Positions 51,083-60,167 are shown, counted from the first letter of the stretch. The stretch is 64,000 bases of DNA from Oscillibacter sp. (GCA_017526785.1 JAFXQV010000008.1:1-64000), one strand, 5' to 3'. Numbers and translations: made by a program. The notes: generated by a model not told the origin, from the sequence alone.

Positions 51083-51127
51083 ATTCTGAAAAATTGCTGT
51101 TGAATTTTTCGGAATATGTGGTATCAT
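51083..51127 (+). promoter_or_regulatory. Promoter with overlapping operator for the SDR gene
   Basis: TTGAAT (51100-51105) and TATCAT (51122-51127) have a 16-base spacer. ATTCTGAAAAATT (51083-51095) and AATTTTTCGGAAT (51103-51115) form a 13-bp inverted repeat with one mismatch, covering the -35 region. A repressor could bind here; its identity is unknown. Confidence 0.55.
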
Positions 51128-51174
51128 AGAGAAGATTTCACCTGACCACACAGAACGTTGAGGAGGTTCAGACG

Positions 51175-51948
51175 ATGAAGGACTATTTCGACCTGAAAGG
51201 GCAAGTGGCGATTGTGACGGGCTGCTCGGGCGGCCTCGGCGTGCAAATGGCCAAGGCGCTGGCGAATCAGGGCGCGGTTATCGTCCCCGTCGCCAGACGG
51301 CTGGAGAAGGTGGAGGAAGTCGCGGCGGATATCCGCGCGGCCTACGGCGTGGAGGTATTCCCGCTCCGGTGCGACATCACGGACACGCAGGCCGTCAACG
51401 ACATGGTGGATAAGGTCATGGAGAAATACGGCCGCATTGACATTGTGGTCAACAACGCCGGGACGGGCGCTGTCGCGCCCGCCGAAGACATCACAGATGA
51501 GCAATTCCGGGGGGAAATGGAAGTCGACCTGTTCGGCACGTTCAAGGTAGCGCGCGCCGTGGCGAAAAAGGCCATGATTCCCGCGAAGTACGGGCGCATT
51601 ATCAATATCTCCTCCATGTACGGGCTTGTCGGCAACAAAGTCGCGGGCTGTTCGCCGTATCACGCGGCGAAGGGCGGCGTTGTGAACTTGACACGCGCTC
51701 TCGCGGCGGAGTGGGGCAAGTACGGCATTACCGTCAACTCGATTTGCCCGGGCTACTTCTACACCCCGCTGACAAGGGAAACGCTGGATTCCGAATTTTT
51801 CCAGCAGAACGCAAGAACCATGATTCCCGAGGAGCGTTACGGCGAGGAAGGCGAACTGGATACGGCCACTATCTTTCTGGCGTCTCCGGCGTCCGGCTAC
51901 GTGACGGGCGTCAACCTGCCCGTGGACGGCGGCTATACCGCGATGTGA
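51175..51948 (+). CDS. Short-chain dehydrogenase/reductase (gluconate 5-dehydrogenase-like)
   Basis: The 257-residue classical SDR has the cofactor motif TGCSGGLG, NNAG, the catalytic Ser in INISSMYG, Tyr and Lys in YHAAKGG, and the C-terminal PVDGGYTAM. The N-terminus FDLKGQVAIVTG resembles gluconate 5-dehydrogenase and other sugar-acid reductases. The substrate is not certain. GAGGAGG precedes ATG 51175. It stands alone behind an operator-containing promoter. Confidence 0.88.
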   Translation: MKDYFDLKGQVAIVTGCSGGLGVQMAKALANQGAVIVPVARRLEKVEEVAADIRAAYGVEVFPLRCDITDTQAVNDMVDKVMEKYGRIDIVVNNAGTGAVAPAEDITDEQFRGEMEVDLFGTFKVARAVAKKAMIPAKYGRIINISSMYGLVGNKVAGCSPYHAAKGGVVNLTRALAAEWGKYGITVNSICPGYFYTPLTRETLDSEFFQQNARTMIPEERYGEEGELDTATIFLASPASGYVTGVNLPVDGGYTAM

Positions 51949-51956
51949 CGGCTCGT

Positions 51957-51976
51957 CCCCCGCCGCGCGGCGGGGG
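51957..51976 (+). terminator. GC-rich hairpin after the SDR gene
   Basis: CCCCCGCC (51957-51964) pairs perfectly with GGCGGGGG (51969-51976), with a 4-base loop, starting 9 bases after the stop. No T run follows, so it may act as a transcript-end structure. Confidence 0.55.
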
Positions 51977-52012
51977 CAACGATTTCACGCGCATAAAAAA
52001 TGAAAAAACCGA

Positions 52013-52041
52013 TTGACAGCCCGCGAAAATCGGTGTATGCT
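52013..52041 (+). promoter_or_regulatory. Promoter of the 32-residue peptide gene
   Basis: TTGACA (52013-52018) and TATGCT (52036-52041) have a 17-base spacer, with the gene starting 52 bases downstream. Confidence 0.65.
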
Positions 52042-52093
52042 ATGGAACCGTCAGATTTACCGTTTCAGCGGCGATGAAAAGGGGGCGATTTGT

Positions 52094-52192
52094 ATGAGCA
52101 AAAAAGCCGTGCGCGTGGTTTCCGTCATTTTGGCGGTCATCATGGTTTTCGGTCTCGCCGCCACCATGATTGGCGGCTTTCTGGGCGGCTGA
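52094..52192 (+). CDS. 32-residue single-pass membrane peptide
   Basis: ATG 52094 with AAAAGGGGGCGA upstream opens a 32-codon frame, MSKKAVRVVSVILAVIMVFG then LAATMIGGFLGG. A basic N-terminus, a membrane helix and a Gly-rich end are seen, as in short DUF4044-like peptides of Firmicutes. It has its own promoter and lies between the SDR gene and the tyrS leader. Function is unknown; it could be a regulatory membrane peptide or a toxin-like peptide. Confidence 0.65.
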   Translation: MSKKAVRVVSVILAVIMVFGLAATMIGGFLGG

Positions 52193-52300
52193 TACGCCCC
52201 ACGGGCGGAAATTCCGGTGTTCCGTTCCCGTCAGTTACAAATTGCAACCTTTTTCCGGGAATTTGACATGGAATTGACATGTTTTGTCAAGGTTTTACAC

Positions 52301-52329
52301 TTGACAACAAAATCGGAATCCGATAAAAT
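52301..52329 (+). promoter_or_regulatory. Promoter of tyrS
   Basis: TTGACA (52301-52306) and TAAAAT (52324-52329) have a 17-base spacer, just before the T-box leader. Confidence 0.85.
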
Positions 52330-52336
52330 ACTGACC

Positions 52337-52607
52337 ACGGCGAGGATGAGGACGAGTAACCGTGCCAGCGGCCACACAGAGAGTCCCGGGATGGTGGAAC
52401 GGGGCGGCCGCCTGCGGCGAATACGCCTCGGAGCCGGTATCCGAACGACTGCGCCGGAAGTCCAGTAGGCATACTCCGGGTTACGCCCGTTACAGCGTGT
52501 CCGTGTTTCGGCACGGGCTGAGGCCGTTCCCGCGAGGGCGCGGCGAAGCAGAGGTGGCACCGCGATTGTTATCGCCCTCTGTCCCGGAGCGGGGACAGAG
52601 GGTTTTT
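52337..52607 (+). promoter_or_regulatory. T-box leader of tyrS
   Basis: The conserved T-box sequence appears as AGGTGGCACCGCG at 52552-52564. It is followed by a terminator hairpin CCCTCTGTCCC/GGGACAGAGGG (52575-52585 with 52592-52602) and TTTTT. The 5' part folds into a long stem I; TAC at 52422-52424 in GGCGAATACGCC is the likely tyrosine specifier. When uncharged tRNA-Tyr binds, readthrough into tyrS would rise. Confidence 0.92.
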
Positions 52608-52641
52608 CCGCCCCGGAAATCATCGTAAAGGGGAATTTCAA

Positions 52642-53868
52642 ATGCAAATCTACGAAGAACTCCAAGCCCGGGGACTTCTCGCGCAGGTCACGGACGAGGC
52701 GGAAATCCGCGAACTCGTCAACGCCGGGAAGGCCGTCTTTTACATCGGCTTCGACCCCACGGCGGACAGCCTCCACGTCGGCCACTTTATGGCGCTGTGC
52801 CTGATGAAGCGCATGCAGATGGCGGGGAACCGCCCCATAGCGCTTATCGGCGGCGGTACGGGCATGGTCGGCGACCCCTCCGGACGAACCGACATGCGCT
52901 CCATGATGACCGTTGAGACGATACAGCACAATTGCGACTGCTTCAAGGCGCAGATGTCGCGCTTTATCGAGTTCGGCGAGGGCAAGGCGCTCATGGTCAA
53001 CAACGCCGACTGGCTCCTGAAACTTAACTACATTGAAATGCTGCGGGAAGTGGGCGCCTGCTTCTCCGTGAACAACATGCTCCGCGCCGAGTGCTACAAA
53101 CAGCGCATGGAAAAGGGTCTGTCGTTCTTGGAGTTCAACTACATGATTATGCAGGCCTACGACTTCTACCATATGTACCAGACACTGGGGTGCAATATGC
53201 AGTTCGGCGGCGACGACCAGTGGAGCAACATGCTGGCGGGTACGGAACTCATCCGGCGCAAGCTGGGCAAGGACGCCTACGCCATGACGATTACACTGCT
53301 TCTGAACTCCGAGGGGAAGAAGATGGGCAAGACGGCCAAGGGCGCTGTCTGGCTCGACCCCAACAAGACGACCCCCTTTGACTTCTACCAGTATTGGCGG
53401 AACGTCGAGGACGCCGACGTGATAAAGTGTCTGCGAATGCTGACCTTCCTGCCGCTGGAACAGATTGACGCCATCAGCGCGTGGGACGGAAGCCGTATCA
53501 ACGAGGCCAAAGAACTGCTTGCCGTGGAGCTGACGACGCTGGTACACGGCGCGGCGGAAGCGGAAAAGTGCCGGGAAACGGCGCGGAGCCTGTTTTCCGG
53601 CACGGGTTCGGCGGAGCATATGCCGTCGACGGAAGTTCCGGCGGCGCAGTTCGAGAACGGCAAAATCGGCGTAATCCGTCTGCTGACGCTGTGCGGGCTG
53701 TGTCCGTCGAACGGCGAGGCGCGGCGGCTGATTCAGCAGGGCGGCGTCACGGTCAACGGCGCGAAGGTCTCCGACATCGCCGCCGAACTCGAACAGGACG
53801 ATTTCAAGGGGGACGGCGTGATTCTCAAAAAGGGCAAAAAGGTCTTTCACCGCGCCTTTACGCTCTAA
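52642..53868 (+). CDS. tyrS: Tyrosine-tRNA ligase
   Basis: The 408-residue class I synthetase has the HIGH-type motif in PTADSLHVGHFMAL, the tyrosine pocket (YDFYHMYQT, then GGDDQWSN), the KMSKS-type motif as KKMGKTAKG, and a C-terminal S4 RNA-binding domain. It charges tRNA-Tyr. AAAGGGG precedes ATG 52642. The T-box leader upstream fits the product. Confidence 0.97.
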   Translation: MQIYEELQARGLLAQVTDEAEIRELVNAGKAVFYIGFDPTADSLHVGHFMALCLMKRMQMAGNRPIALIGGGTGMVGDPSGRTDMRSMMTVETIQHNCDCFKAQMSRFIEFGEGKALMVNNADWLLKLNYIEMLREVGACFSVNNMLRAECYKQRMEKGLSFLEFNYMIMQAYDFYHMYQTLGCNMQFGGDDQWSNMLAGTELIRRKLGKDAYAMTITLLLNSEGKKMGKTAKGAVWLDPNKTTPFDFYQYWRNVEDADVIKCLRMLTFLPLEQIDAISAWDGSRINEAKELLAVELTTLVHGAAEAEKCRETARSLFSGTGSAEHMPSTEVPAAQFENGKIGVIRLLTLCGLCPSNGEARRLIQQGGVTVNGAKVSDIAAELEQDDFKGDGVILKKGKKVFHRAFTL

Positions 53869-53918
53869 GGCGCATATCGCGCCGCGTGACAGAATATGCT
53901 TTGCGGGGACAGGTCGCG

Positions 53919-54299
53919 CTATAGAACGTTGCCGATAGAAAACTGTTCCATTTCCGTCAGCGTCTCGATTTGTTCCCGCAGGGCTTGCAAGTCCGCCAGA
54001 AAGGCGAGCGTGTCCCCGGCGCGGGCGTACAGGACACAGTGTCGGTACAGCGTATCGGCTCCGTTGGCCGCGTCGTGCCGGGAGACGATGTGCAGATAGG
54101 TTCTCCGGGCGTGCCAGTCGCGGTACCCGGCTTCCATGATGTCGGCGGCCTCTGTCCACGCTTGCGCGCGGGCGCACTGTTCGGCGCGGTCAAGTTGCGC
54201 CAGCAGACGCCGGGAGTGTCCGGCGAGAATGTGCGCGTTCCAGACGGAACAAATCAGAAGCGCGGCCAGTACCCCCACGGGCAGTCGGTAACCTCTCAC
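53919..54299 (-). CDS. DUF4363-like membrane-anchored protein
   Basis: The 126-residue product starts at GTG 54299, overlapping the DUF421 stop as GTGA. It has one N-terminal membrane segment (LPVGVLAALLICSVWNAHIL) and a helical outside part (LAQLDRAEQCARAQAWTEAA). This fits DUF4363, which regularly pairs with DUF421 in Clostridia. Function is unknown; some of these pairs are thought to act in envelope or spore physiology. Confidence 0.78.
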   Translation of the reverse strand: MRGYRLPVGVLAALLICSVWNAHILAGHSRRLLAQLDRAEQCARAQAWTEAADIMEAGYRDWHARRTYLHIVSRHDAANGADTLYRHCVLYARAGDTLAFLADLQALREQIETLTEMEQFSIGNVL

Positions 54300-54985
54300 G
54301 CGTCGGCCTCCTGTTCTTTCGGGATACACAGTATGTTTCCCTGTTCGTCGATGGTCATCAGGAACACGTCGGCGGGGGATGTTACATGATAGCGGGGCAG
54401 AATCTGTCTCAGCCACGCTTCATCGCGTCCGTGGGCTTCCAGATTTTTACTCAAAATCCGCCCGTCGTTGATAAGAATGACTGGTAATGTCACGTCGTCT
54501 TTCAGCTTCAAATTCAGTTGGGCGGCGGTGGGCGGCTGGACGCGGTTCCAAGGAAACACGGATAACTGTCCGGAGTTTTCGAGTACGGCGTATTTCACGG
54601 CCTCAATGCTGGAAAAGCCCTGTCCGCGCAGTTCTTCCAATAATTCATCGAGGGTGTAGCGGTTTTTCTTCATTGCGGACTGTTGCAAAACCCCGTCCCG
54701 TATGAGAACGGCGGGCGTGCCGCAGAGCAGTTTACGGAAGCGCAGGTTTCGCAGTGACAGTTGGCTCAAAATCATGGACGCGGAAAGCAGTGTCAAAATA
54801 GGAATGATTCCCGAAAGCAGGGGGATTCCGAAATCCTGCATGGGAACCGTGGCGAGGTCGGAAATCATCATGGTAAGGACTAATTCGCCGGGTTCGAGTT
54901 CGCCGATTTGCCGCTTGCCCATTAATCGCAAGCCAATCATGATGAAAAAGTACAGAATCAGCGTACGCACAAGGGCGGTAATCAT
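54296..54985 (-). CDS. DUF421 membrane protein (YetF/YcaP family)
   Basis: The 229-residue protein has three N-terminal membrane segments with MIGLRLMGKRQIGELEPGEL, the family signature, and a soluble C-terminal alpha/beta domain with LLCGTPAVLIRDGVL and TLDELLEELRGQG, as in YetF. The role of the family is not settled. It is the first gene of a two-gene operon with the DUF4363-like gene. ATG 54985 has GGAGAGGTGATA upstream. Confidence 0.9.
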   Translation of the reverse strand: MITALVRTLILYFFIMIGLRLMGKRQIGELEPGELVLTMMISDLATVPMQDFGIPLLSGIIPILTLLSASMILSQLSLRNLRFRKLLCGTPAVLIRDGVLQQSAMKKNRYTLDELLEELRGQGFSSIEAVKYAVLENSGQLSVFPWNRVQPPTAAQLNLKLKDDVTLPVILINDGRILSKNLEAHGRDEAWLRQILPRYHVTSPADVFLMTIDEQGNILCIPKEQEADA

Positions 54986-55103
54986 CGGGTATCACCTCTC
55001 CGGGGCGGTTTCCGTCTCAGGATAACCCGGGGGCGTGGTTTTATACATGGGTAATCTTCCGTCTGGAAGTTATCATATACGCGGAATCTTCAGAAAGGAG
55101 ACG

Positions 55104-55256
55104 TACACGAAGCGCCAGAACCGGCACGGAATCCCGTACCGGTTGACGAGGGGAAGGAAGTATCGAACATTCGGCGGATGTCCTTCCGTGTGCGCGGACA
55201 CGACACGCGGTTTCCAAATATGCGGGTGACCGCAAAACAGAGGAACCGTGACCGCG
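55104..55256 (+). ncRNA. glmS ribozyme (glucosamine-6-phosphate-activated)
   Basis: The sequence matches the conserved glmS catalytic core: AGCGCCAGAACCGGCACGGA, GGTTGACGAGG, ATCGAACATTCGGCGGATGT, and the 3' P3/P4 part ending near ACCGCGC. Cleavage is expected between A 55111 and G 55112. It lies 62 bases before glmS. When glucosamine-6-phosphate is high, self-cleavage lowers glmS mRNA. The rest of the gap (54986-55103) shows a possible weak -10 near 55040 only. Confidence 0.95.
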
Positions 55257-55317
55257 CAATCAATGGCAAATGACCGCGCATTTGTCCTTGTGAATCAAAA
55301 TTCAGGAGGATGTAAAT

Positions 55318-57156
55318 ATGTGTGGAATCATCGGATTTGCGGGGCATGAGGAGGCGGCTCCGATTCTGCTGGACGGTCTCGCCCGTATGGAATACCGGGG
55401 CTACGACTCGGCGGGTATCGCGGTACGTTCGGAGAAGTGGGGCTTGCAGGCGAAAAAGTCGAGAGGCCGTCTGGAGGCGCTCTACGAGCTGACCCACGGC
55501 GGCGCTGACCTTGACGGCCCCGTGGGAATCGGCCACACGCGCTGGGCGACCCACGGCGAACCCAGCGACATCAACGCGCACCCGCACATCAGCGAGGGCG
55601 GGAACGTCGCGCTGGTGCATAACGGTATCATTGAAAACTATCTGGAAATCAAGGAGTGGCTCTTGCAGAAGGGCGTACACTTTGTCTCCGAAACTGACAC
55701 GGAAGTGGCCGTACAGCTTCTGGAATACTACTACCGGGAATGTGAGAACATGCTGGAGGCCGTGGCGAAGCTCATTCACCGCATTGAGGGCTCGTACGCG
55801 TTCGGCATTATCTGTTCCGACTACCCCAACTCGCTGATTGCCGCCCGCAAGGACGCCCCGCTGATTCTGGGCTACGGCAAAAACGGAAACTTCATCGCCT
55901 CGGACGTGACGGCGATTATCAAGCACACGCGGGATGTCACGTACATGTCTGACGGGGAAATCGCGGTCGTGACGGCGGAGAGTATCGACGTGTTCGACAC
56001 GGATTTGACGCCCGTCGACAAGCCGCGCAGCCGCATTAACTGGGACGTGTCGGCGGCGGAGAAGGGCGGCTACCCGCACTTCATGTTCAAGGAAATCATG
56101 GAGCAGCCGGAAGCGATTCACAACACGATTTCCCCGCGTATCCGCGACGGGCGGGTGGTGCTGGATAACTTCTCCATGACGCCGGAGGAAGTGCGGAACA
56201 TTTCGCGTATTTTTATCGTGGCCTGCGGCTCGGCGTACCACGTCGGGATGGTGTGCAAGTACACTTGGGAACGGCTGTTACGGCGTCAGGTGGAAGTGTC
56301 GCTGGGTTCGGAGTTCCGCTACCGTGACCCGCTGGTCGACGAAAACTCGCTGGTGGTCATCATCAGCCAGTCCGGGGAGACACTCGACACGATGGCGGCT
56401 CTGCGGGAGGCCAAGCGCCTCGGCGGGAAGACGCTGGCGGTCGTGAACGTGGTAGGCTCGTCGATTGCCCGGGAGGCCGACCACGTCCTGTACACATGGG
56501 CGGGACCCGAAATCGCCGTTGCCACGACGAAAGCCTACTCCACACAACTGGCGTTGCTGGACTTAATCGGCCTGTACTTCGGCGACCTGCTGGGGACGGT
56601 CGGCGCCGACGAGTACGCGGAAATTCTGGAAGCCGTCCGCACGCTCCCGGAGAAAATGCGAACCTGTCTGGAAGACGTGCAGAAAGTGCAGTACCTCGCC
56701 TCGCGGTACTTCAATCACAGTTCCATTTTCTTCATCGGGCGGAACCTTGACTACGCCATGGGGCTTGAGGGTTCGCTGAAACTCAAAGAAATCAGCTACA
56801 TTCACTCGGAGGCGTACGCGTCGGGCGAATTGAAGCACGGCACGATTTCCCTGATTGAGCCGGGGACGCTGGTTGTCGCGCTGGGGACGTATGAGGCCTT
56901 ATTCGACAAGGCCATGAGCAATGTCGTGGAGGTGAAAGCGCGCGGCGCGGAGGTGCTGGCGCTGACCACGGAGACTTTCCGCGACCGCATGGAAAAGACC
57001 GCGGACTGTACGATAGTCGTGCCGAGTACGCACCCCATTGTACAGCCGTCCTTGGGCGTGGTGCCGTTGCAGTTGTTCGCGTACTATGTGGCGCTTCAGC
57101 GCGGATGTGACATCGACAAACCCCGCAATCTGGCGAAATCCGTCACGGTAGAGTAA
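55318..57156 (+). CDS. glmS: Glutamine-fructose-6-phosphate aminotransferase
   Basis: The 612-residue protein has an N-terminal glutamine amidotransferase domain whose catalytic Cys follows Met (MCGIIGFAGHE), with GHTRWATHGEPS, and two SIS sugar-isomerase domains (about 285-420 and 460-600) with SQSGETLDTMAAL and SEAYASGELKHG. It makes glucosamine-6-phosphate for cell-wall synthesis. TCAGGAGGATG precedes ATG 55318. The ribozyme upstream controls it. Confidence 0.97.
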   Translation: MCGIIGFAGHEEAAPILLDGLARMEYRGYDSAGIAVRSEKWGLQAKKSRGRLEALYELTHGGADLDGPVGIGHTRWATHGEPSDINAHPHISEGGNVALVHNGIIENYLEIKEWLLQKGVHFVSETDTEVAVQLLEYYYRECENMLEAVAKLIHRIEGSYAFGIICSDYPNSLIAARKDAPLILGYGKNGNFIASDVTAIIKHTRDVTYMSDGEIAVVTAESIDVFDTDLTPVDKPRSRINWDVSAAEKGGYPHFMFKEIMEQPEAIHNTISPRIRDGRVVLDNFSMTPEEVRNISRIFIVACGSAYHVGMVCKYTWERLLRRQVEVSLGSEFRYRDPLVDENSLVVIISQSGETLDTMAALREAKRLGGKTLAVVNVVGSSIAREADHVLYTWAGPEIAVATTKAYSTQLALLDLIGLYFGDLLGTVGADEYAEILEAVRTLPEKMRTCLEDVQKVQYLASRYFNHSSIFFIGRNLDYAMGLEGSLKLKEISYIHSEAYASGELKHGTISLIEPGTLVVALGTYEALFDKAMSNVVEVKARGAEVLALTTETFRDRMEKTADCTIVVPSTHPIVQPSLGVVPLQLFAYYVALQRGCDIDKPRNLAKSVTVE

Positions 57157-57290
57157 GAAGTTCTGGAACGGATGAGGCCGCTGTTCGACGCGGCGGAGTT
57201 CCACGCCGATTCCGGGCGGATTTGCCTCCCCAAGCCGTCACCTCATGATGTGCAAAGAACAAAATGCGCGTTAGCCCCAAAATACGCAAT

Positions 57291-57323
57291 GACGCCCCGC
57301 CCCCGCAATAGGGATGGGGCGTC
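57291..57323. terminator. Hairpin between glmS and the M24 peptidase gene
   Basis: GACGCCCC (57291-57298) pairs with GGGGCGTC (57316-57323) between convergent genes. The T tracts are weak on both strands. Confidence 0.5.
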
Positions 57324-57327
57324 CGCT

Positions 57328-58404
57328 TTACAGAATCAACAATTCTTTCGGAGCCTTCATGAGATTTTCGCGTCCGGTCTCCGTAATCACAATCACGTCC
57401 TCGATACGGACGCCTAATTTTCCCGGAATGTAAATGCCCGGTTCCGCCGATATCACAGCGCCCGCAGGCAACGGCTTTTCGTTCAGGGAGGACGCGTTCG
57501 GGTACTCGTGAATTTCGACGCCGACGCCGTGTCCGAAACTGTGCGCGAAGTATTCGCCGTATCCGGCTTTTGTGATAACGTCGCGGGCGGCGGCGTCCAC
57601 GTCCTTCCCCGTGACGCCCGCTCTCGCCGTCTCGATTCCCGTCAACTGCGCCGACAGCACGGTGTCATAGATACGCCGCATTTCGTCCGTGACGTGTCCG
57701 ACGGCGACCGTACGCGTCATGTCGGAGCAGTAGCCGTGGCACACACAGCCAAAGTCCATGGTGACAAATTCGCCGTCCTGAATCGCCCGTTCCGTGGGGA
57801 CGCCGTGCGGGAGACTGCCGTTCGCCCCGGAAACCACTATCGGGTCAAAGGACTTGTCCTCCGCGCCATAGTGCAACATCAGATACTGCAGCTTGGCGGC
57901 GATTTCCCGCTCTGCCGCGCCGGGGCGGATGTCGTTCAAGATTTCCAGCAACGCCTTTTCGGCGATACGCTGGGCGTCGGTAAGCGCCCGTATTTCGTCG
58001 GCGTCCTTGACCTGCCGCAGTTCTTTCAGGATGTCCGACGCCGGGACAAGCTCACAGTTCAGCCTCTCCTTGTACTTGCGGTACCCCGCCACGGTCATGG
58101 ACGCGTCCTCGAAGCCCACGCGCCGCAGTTGTTCCGACGCGATGACCTCATTGAACAGCGTTTCGTAATTCCGTTTCGCGGTGACGGTACCCATGTCGAA
58201 CACGCCGGAGAGACGTTTTCCGGCGGCCTCTGTGTAGCGGCTGTCCGTGAAGTAGAACGCCTTGCGGGGCGTAATCAGCGCCGCGCCGTCCGTCCCCGAC
58301 GACATAAAGCCTGTCGCGTAAAAACGGTTCGCCTGATGTGTCAGCAGTATGGCGTCCAACTGGTGTTCGTCCAGACGCGCCCGGATGGCTTGTACGTGGT
58401 TCAT
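57328..58404 (-). CDS. M24 family aminopeptidase (Xaa-Pro aminopeptidase type)
   Basis: The 358-residue protein has an N-terminal creatinase-like domain (LDEHQLDAILLTHQANRFYA) and a C-terminal pita-bread metallopeptidase domain. The metal ligands are Asp in VTMDFGCV and CSDMTRTV, His in HSFGHGVGVEIHE, Glu in SAEPGIY and Glu in VRIEDVI. It removes N-terminal residues before proline. ATG 58404 has TTGGAGGAAC upstream. It lies 78 bases after the DAK2-type gene on the same strand. Confidence 0.93.
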   Translation of the reverse strand: MNHVQAIRARLDEHQLDAILLTHQANRFYATGFMSSGTDGAALITPRKAFYFTDSRYTEAAGKRLSGVFDMGTVTAKRNYETLFNEVIASEQLRRVGFEDASMTVAGYRKYKERLNCELVPASDILKELRQVKDADEIRALTDAQRIAEKALLEILNDIRPGAAEREIAAKLQYLMLHYGAEDKSFDPIVVSGANGSLPHGVPTERAIQDGEFVTMDFGCVCHGYCSDMTRTVAVGHVTDEMRRIYDTVLSAQLTGIETARAGVTGKDVDAAARDVITKAGYGEYFAHSFGHGVGVEIHEYPNASSLNEKPLPAGAVISAEPGIYIPGKLGVRIEDVIVITETGRENLMKAPKELLIL

Positions 58405-58481
58405 AGTTCCTCCAAAATCCATTGCGTTGTGTGCTTTGCGGACTGCCCCGTTACGGAGAGGCAGTCCCGCGTTTCGCCCGG

Positions 58482-60167
58482 TCACTCAATGGAGATGATA
58501 TAGTAATACACAGGCTGTCCGCCCGAAAGCACGGCGATTTCCGCGTCAGGACAAGCCGCTTCAAAGACTTTCGCCGCCTTCTGCGCGTCCTCCTCCTTCA
58601 CGTCCTCCCCGTAATAGAGCGAGATAAAAGAGGCGTTGAGTTTCGCGCCCGCGTCGGCGATACGCTCCATTAAGGAATCTATGGTGTGGTCAGTGCCGAA
58701 CAGCTTGCCCTCGTCGAGCGCCAGATAGTCCCCGGCGTGGATGTCGAAGCCGTCGTATTCCGAATCCCGCGCCGCGTACGTGATTTGTGCCGTGCGTACG
58801 CTTCCCAGACACCCCGTCATGGCCTCCGTGATTTCCTCGACGCTCTCCGCGTCAAAGTTGACGTTCATCAGCGCCGTGATACCCTGCGGTATCGTCTTTG
58901 TGGGGATGACGACAATTTTCTTTTCGGTCAGGCGTACGCACTGCTGTGCCGCTAAAATAATGTTGCCGTTGTTCGGGAGTATGAACACGGTCTCGGCGTT
59001 GATACGCTCCACCGCCGCCGATATGCTCTCCGTGGACGGGTTCATGGTCTGTCCGCCGGACACAACCCCGTCCGCGCCCAAATCCCGGAAAATCGCCCCC
59101 AAGCCGTCCCCGGCGCACACCGCCAGAAAGCCGTATTTCTTGGGCGGCGCGTCGTCCTGCTTCGGGGTGCCGTACTCCATAGATTCCAGTTCGGCTTCCA
59201 CGGCGTCCAAGTCGTCCGTGGAACGCGGTTTGCGCCCCTCGGACATGTCCTCGTATTGCAGGCGCATGTTCTCAATTTTTGCGAGTTCGAGCGTGCCGTA
59301 CTTGCGGGCTTCGTGCAGGACAAGCCCGGGGGTGTCCGTGTGGACATGCACTTTAAAGGCGTCGTCGTCCTCGCCGATAACCAGACTGTCCCCCACGGAG
59401 TTCAGGTAGGCGCGGAACGGCTCAATAGACGTGCCGGGGTTCTTGCGGACGATGAAAACCGTGTCGAAAGTAAACGTGATGTCCTCATCCGTCAGCGCGG
59501 CGAAATCGGCGCTTTTCTGTCCGGCGGACGCGCCGATTTCCGGCAGCGGCTCCCCGCGCAGCGCGGAAAGCATGCCCTCCAAGATTAACAGGTAGCCCTT
59601 GCCGCCCGCGTCCACGACGCCCGCCTTTTTCAGAACGGGGTTCATCTCCGTTGTCTGTGACAAGGCCTCATAGCCTGTTTCGAGCGCGGCGGACAGCATT
59701 GCTTCCGGGGCGGCGTCCCCGGCCTCGGCCAAGTCCACCGCCGTTTTCGCCGTCAGACGCGAGACCGTCAGAATGGTTCCTTCGGCGGGCTTCATGACGG
59801 CCTTGTAGGCCGCCGACACGCCCTCCTGCATGGCCGCCGCGAACGTGGCGCTGTCGGCGCTCTCGACGCCTTTCAGCCCCCGCGAAAGCCCACGGAACAA
59901 AAGCGACAATATCACGCCCGAATTTCCCCGCGCCCCGCGCAACAGCGCCGACGCCGTGACCGACGCCGCCTCGTCGAGACGGTCGACCGTCTTGCCCGAC
60001 AATTCCGTGACGGCGGCGGCGATGGTCATGCTCATATTGGTTCCGGTGTCGCCGTCCGGCACCGGGAACACGTTCAGGTCGTTAATTTCCTGCGTCCGGG
60101 CGCTGATGGCGGCGGCGGCGTGCAGAATCATTTCTTTGAAGAGCGCGCCCGTAATCTGTTCGTTCAT
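58482..60167 (-). CDS. DAK2/DegV-like protein (FakA/YloV family)
   Basis: The 561-residue protein has an N-terminal DAK2 (DhaL) kinase domain with NDLNVFPVPDGDTGTNMS, the ATP-phosphate site (about 30-200). A middle domain follows, then a C-terminal DegV/FakB-like part with FILPNNGNIILAA and TKTIPQGITALM. It belongs to the FakA/YloV group, which phosphorylates fatty acids held by FakB/DegV proteins. A DegV protein is encoded at 46205-47083. It follows the Asp23-like gene by 16 bases, a gene order (YloU-YloV) conserved in Firmicutes. Confidence 0.92.
   Translation of the reverse strand: MNEQITGALFKEMILHAAAAISARTQEINDLNVFPVPDGDTGTNMSMTIAAAVTELSGKTVDRLDEAASVTASALLRGARGNSGVILSLLFRGLSRGLKGVESADSATFAAAMQEGVSAAYKAVMKPAEGTILTVSRLTAKTAVDLAEAGDAAPEAMLSAALETGYEALSQTTEMNPVLKKAGVVDAGGKGYLLILEGMLSALRGEPLPEIGASAGQKSADFAALTDEDITFTFDTVFIVRKNPGTSIEPFRAYLNSVGDSLVIGEDDDAFKVHVHTDTPGLVLHEARKYGTLELAKIENMRLQYEDMSEGRKPRSTDDLDAVEAELESMEYGTPKQDDAPPKKYGFLAVCAGDGLGAIFRDLGADGVVSGGQTMNPSTESISAAVERINAETVFILPNNGNIILAAQQCVRLTEKKIVVIPTKTIPQGITALMNVNFDAESVEEITEAMTGCLGSVRTAQITYAARDSEYDGFDIHAGDYLALDEGKLFGTDHTIDSLMERIADAGAKLNASFISLYYGEDVKEEDAQKAAKVFEAACPDAEIAVLSGGQPVYYYIISIE

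Noticed and set aside
51957..51976. Strong intrinsic terminator after the SDR gene
   Set aside because: The stem is perfect but no T run follows, so it is listed only as a hairpin of moderate confidence.
52231..54177. 648-codon open frame antisense to tyrS and its leader
   Set aside because: It crosses the T-box and tyrS on the other strand, has Arg/His-rich composition typical of shadow frames in GC-rich DNA, and no recognisable domain.
55090..56241. 383-codon minus-strand frame opposite the glmS ribozyme and glmS
   Set aside because: It is the shadow of two confident features; no domain seen.
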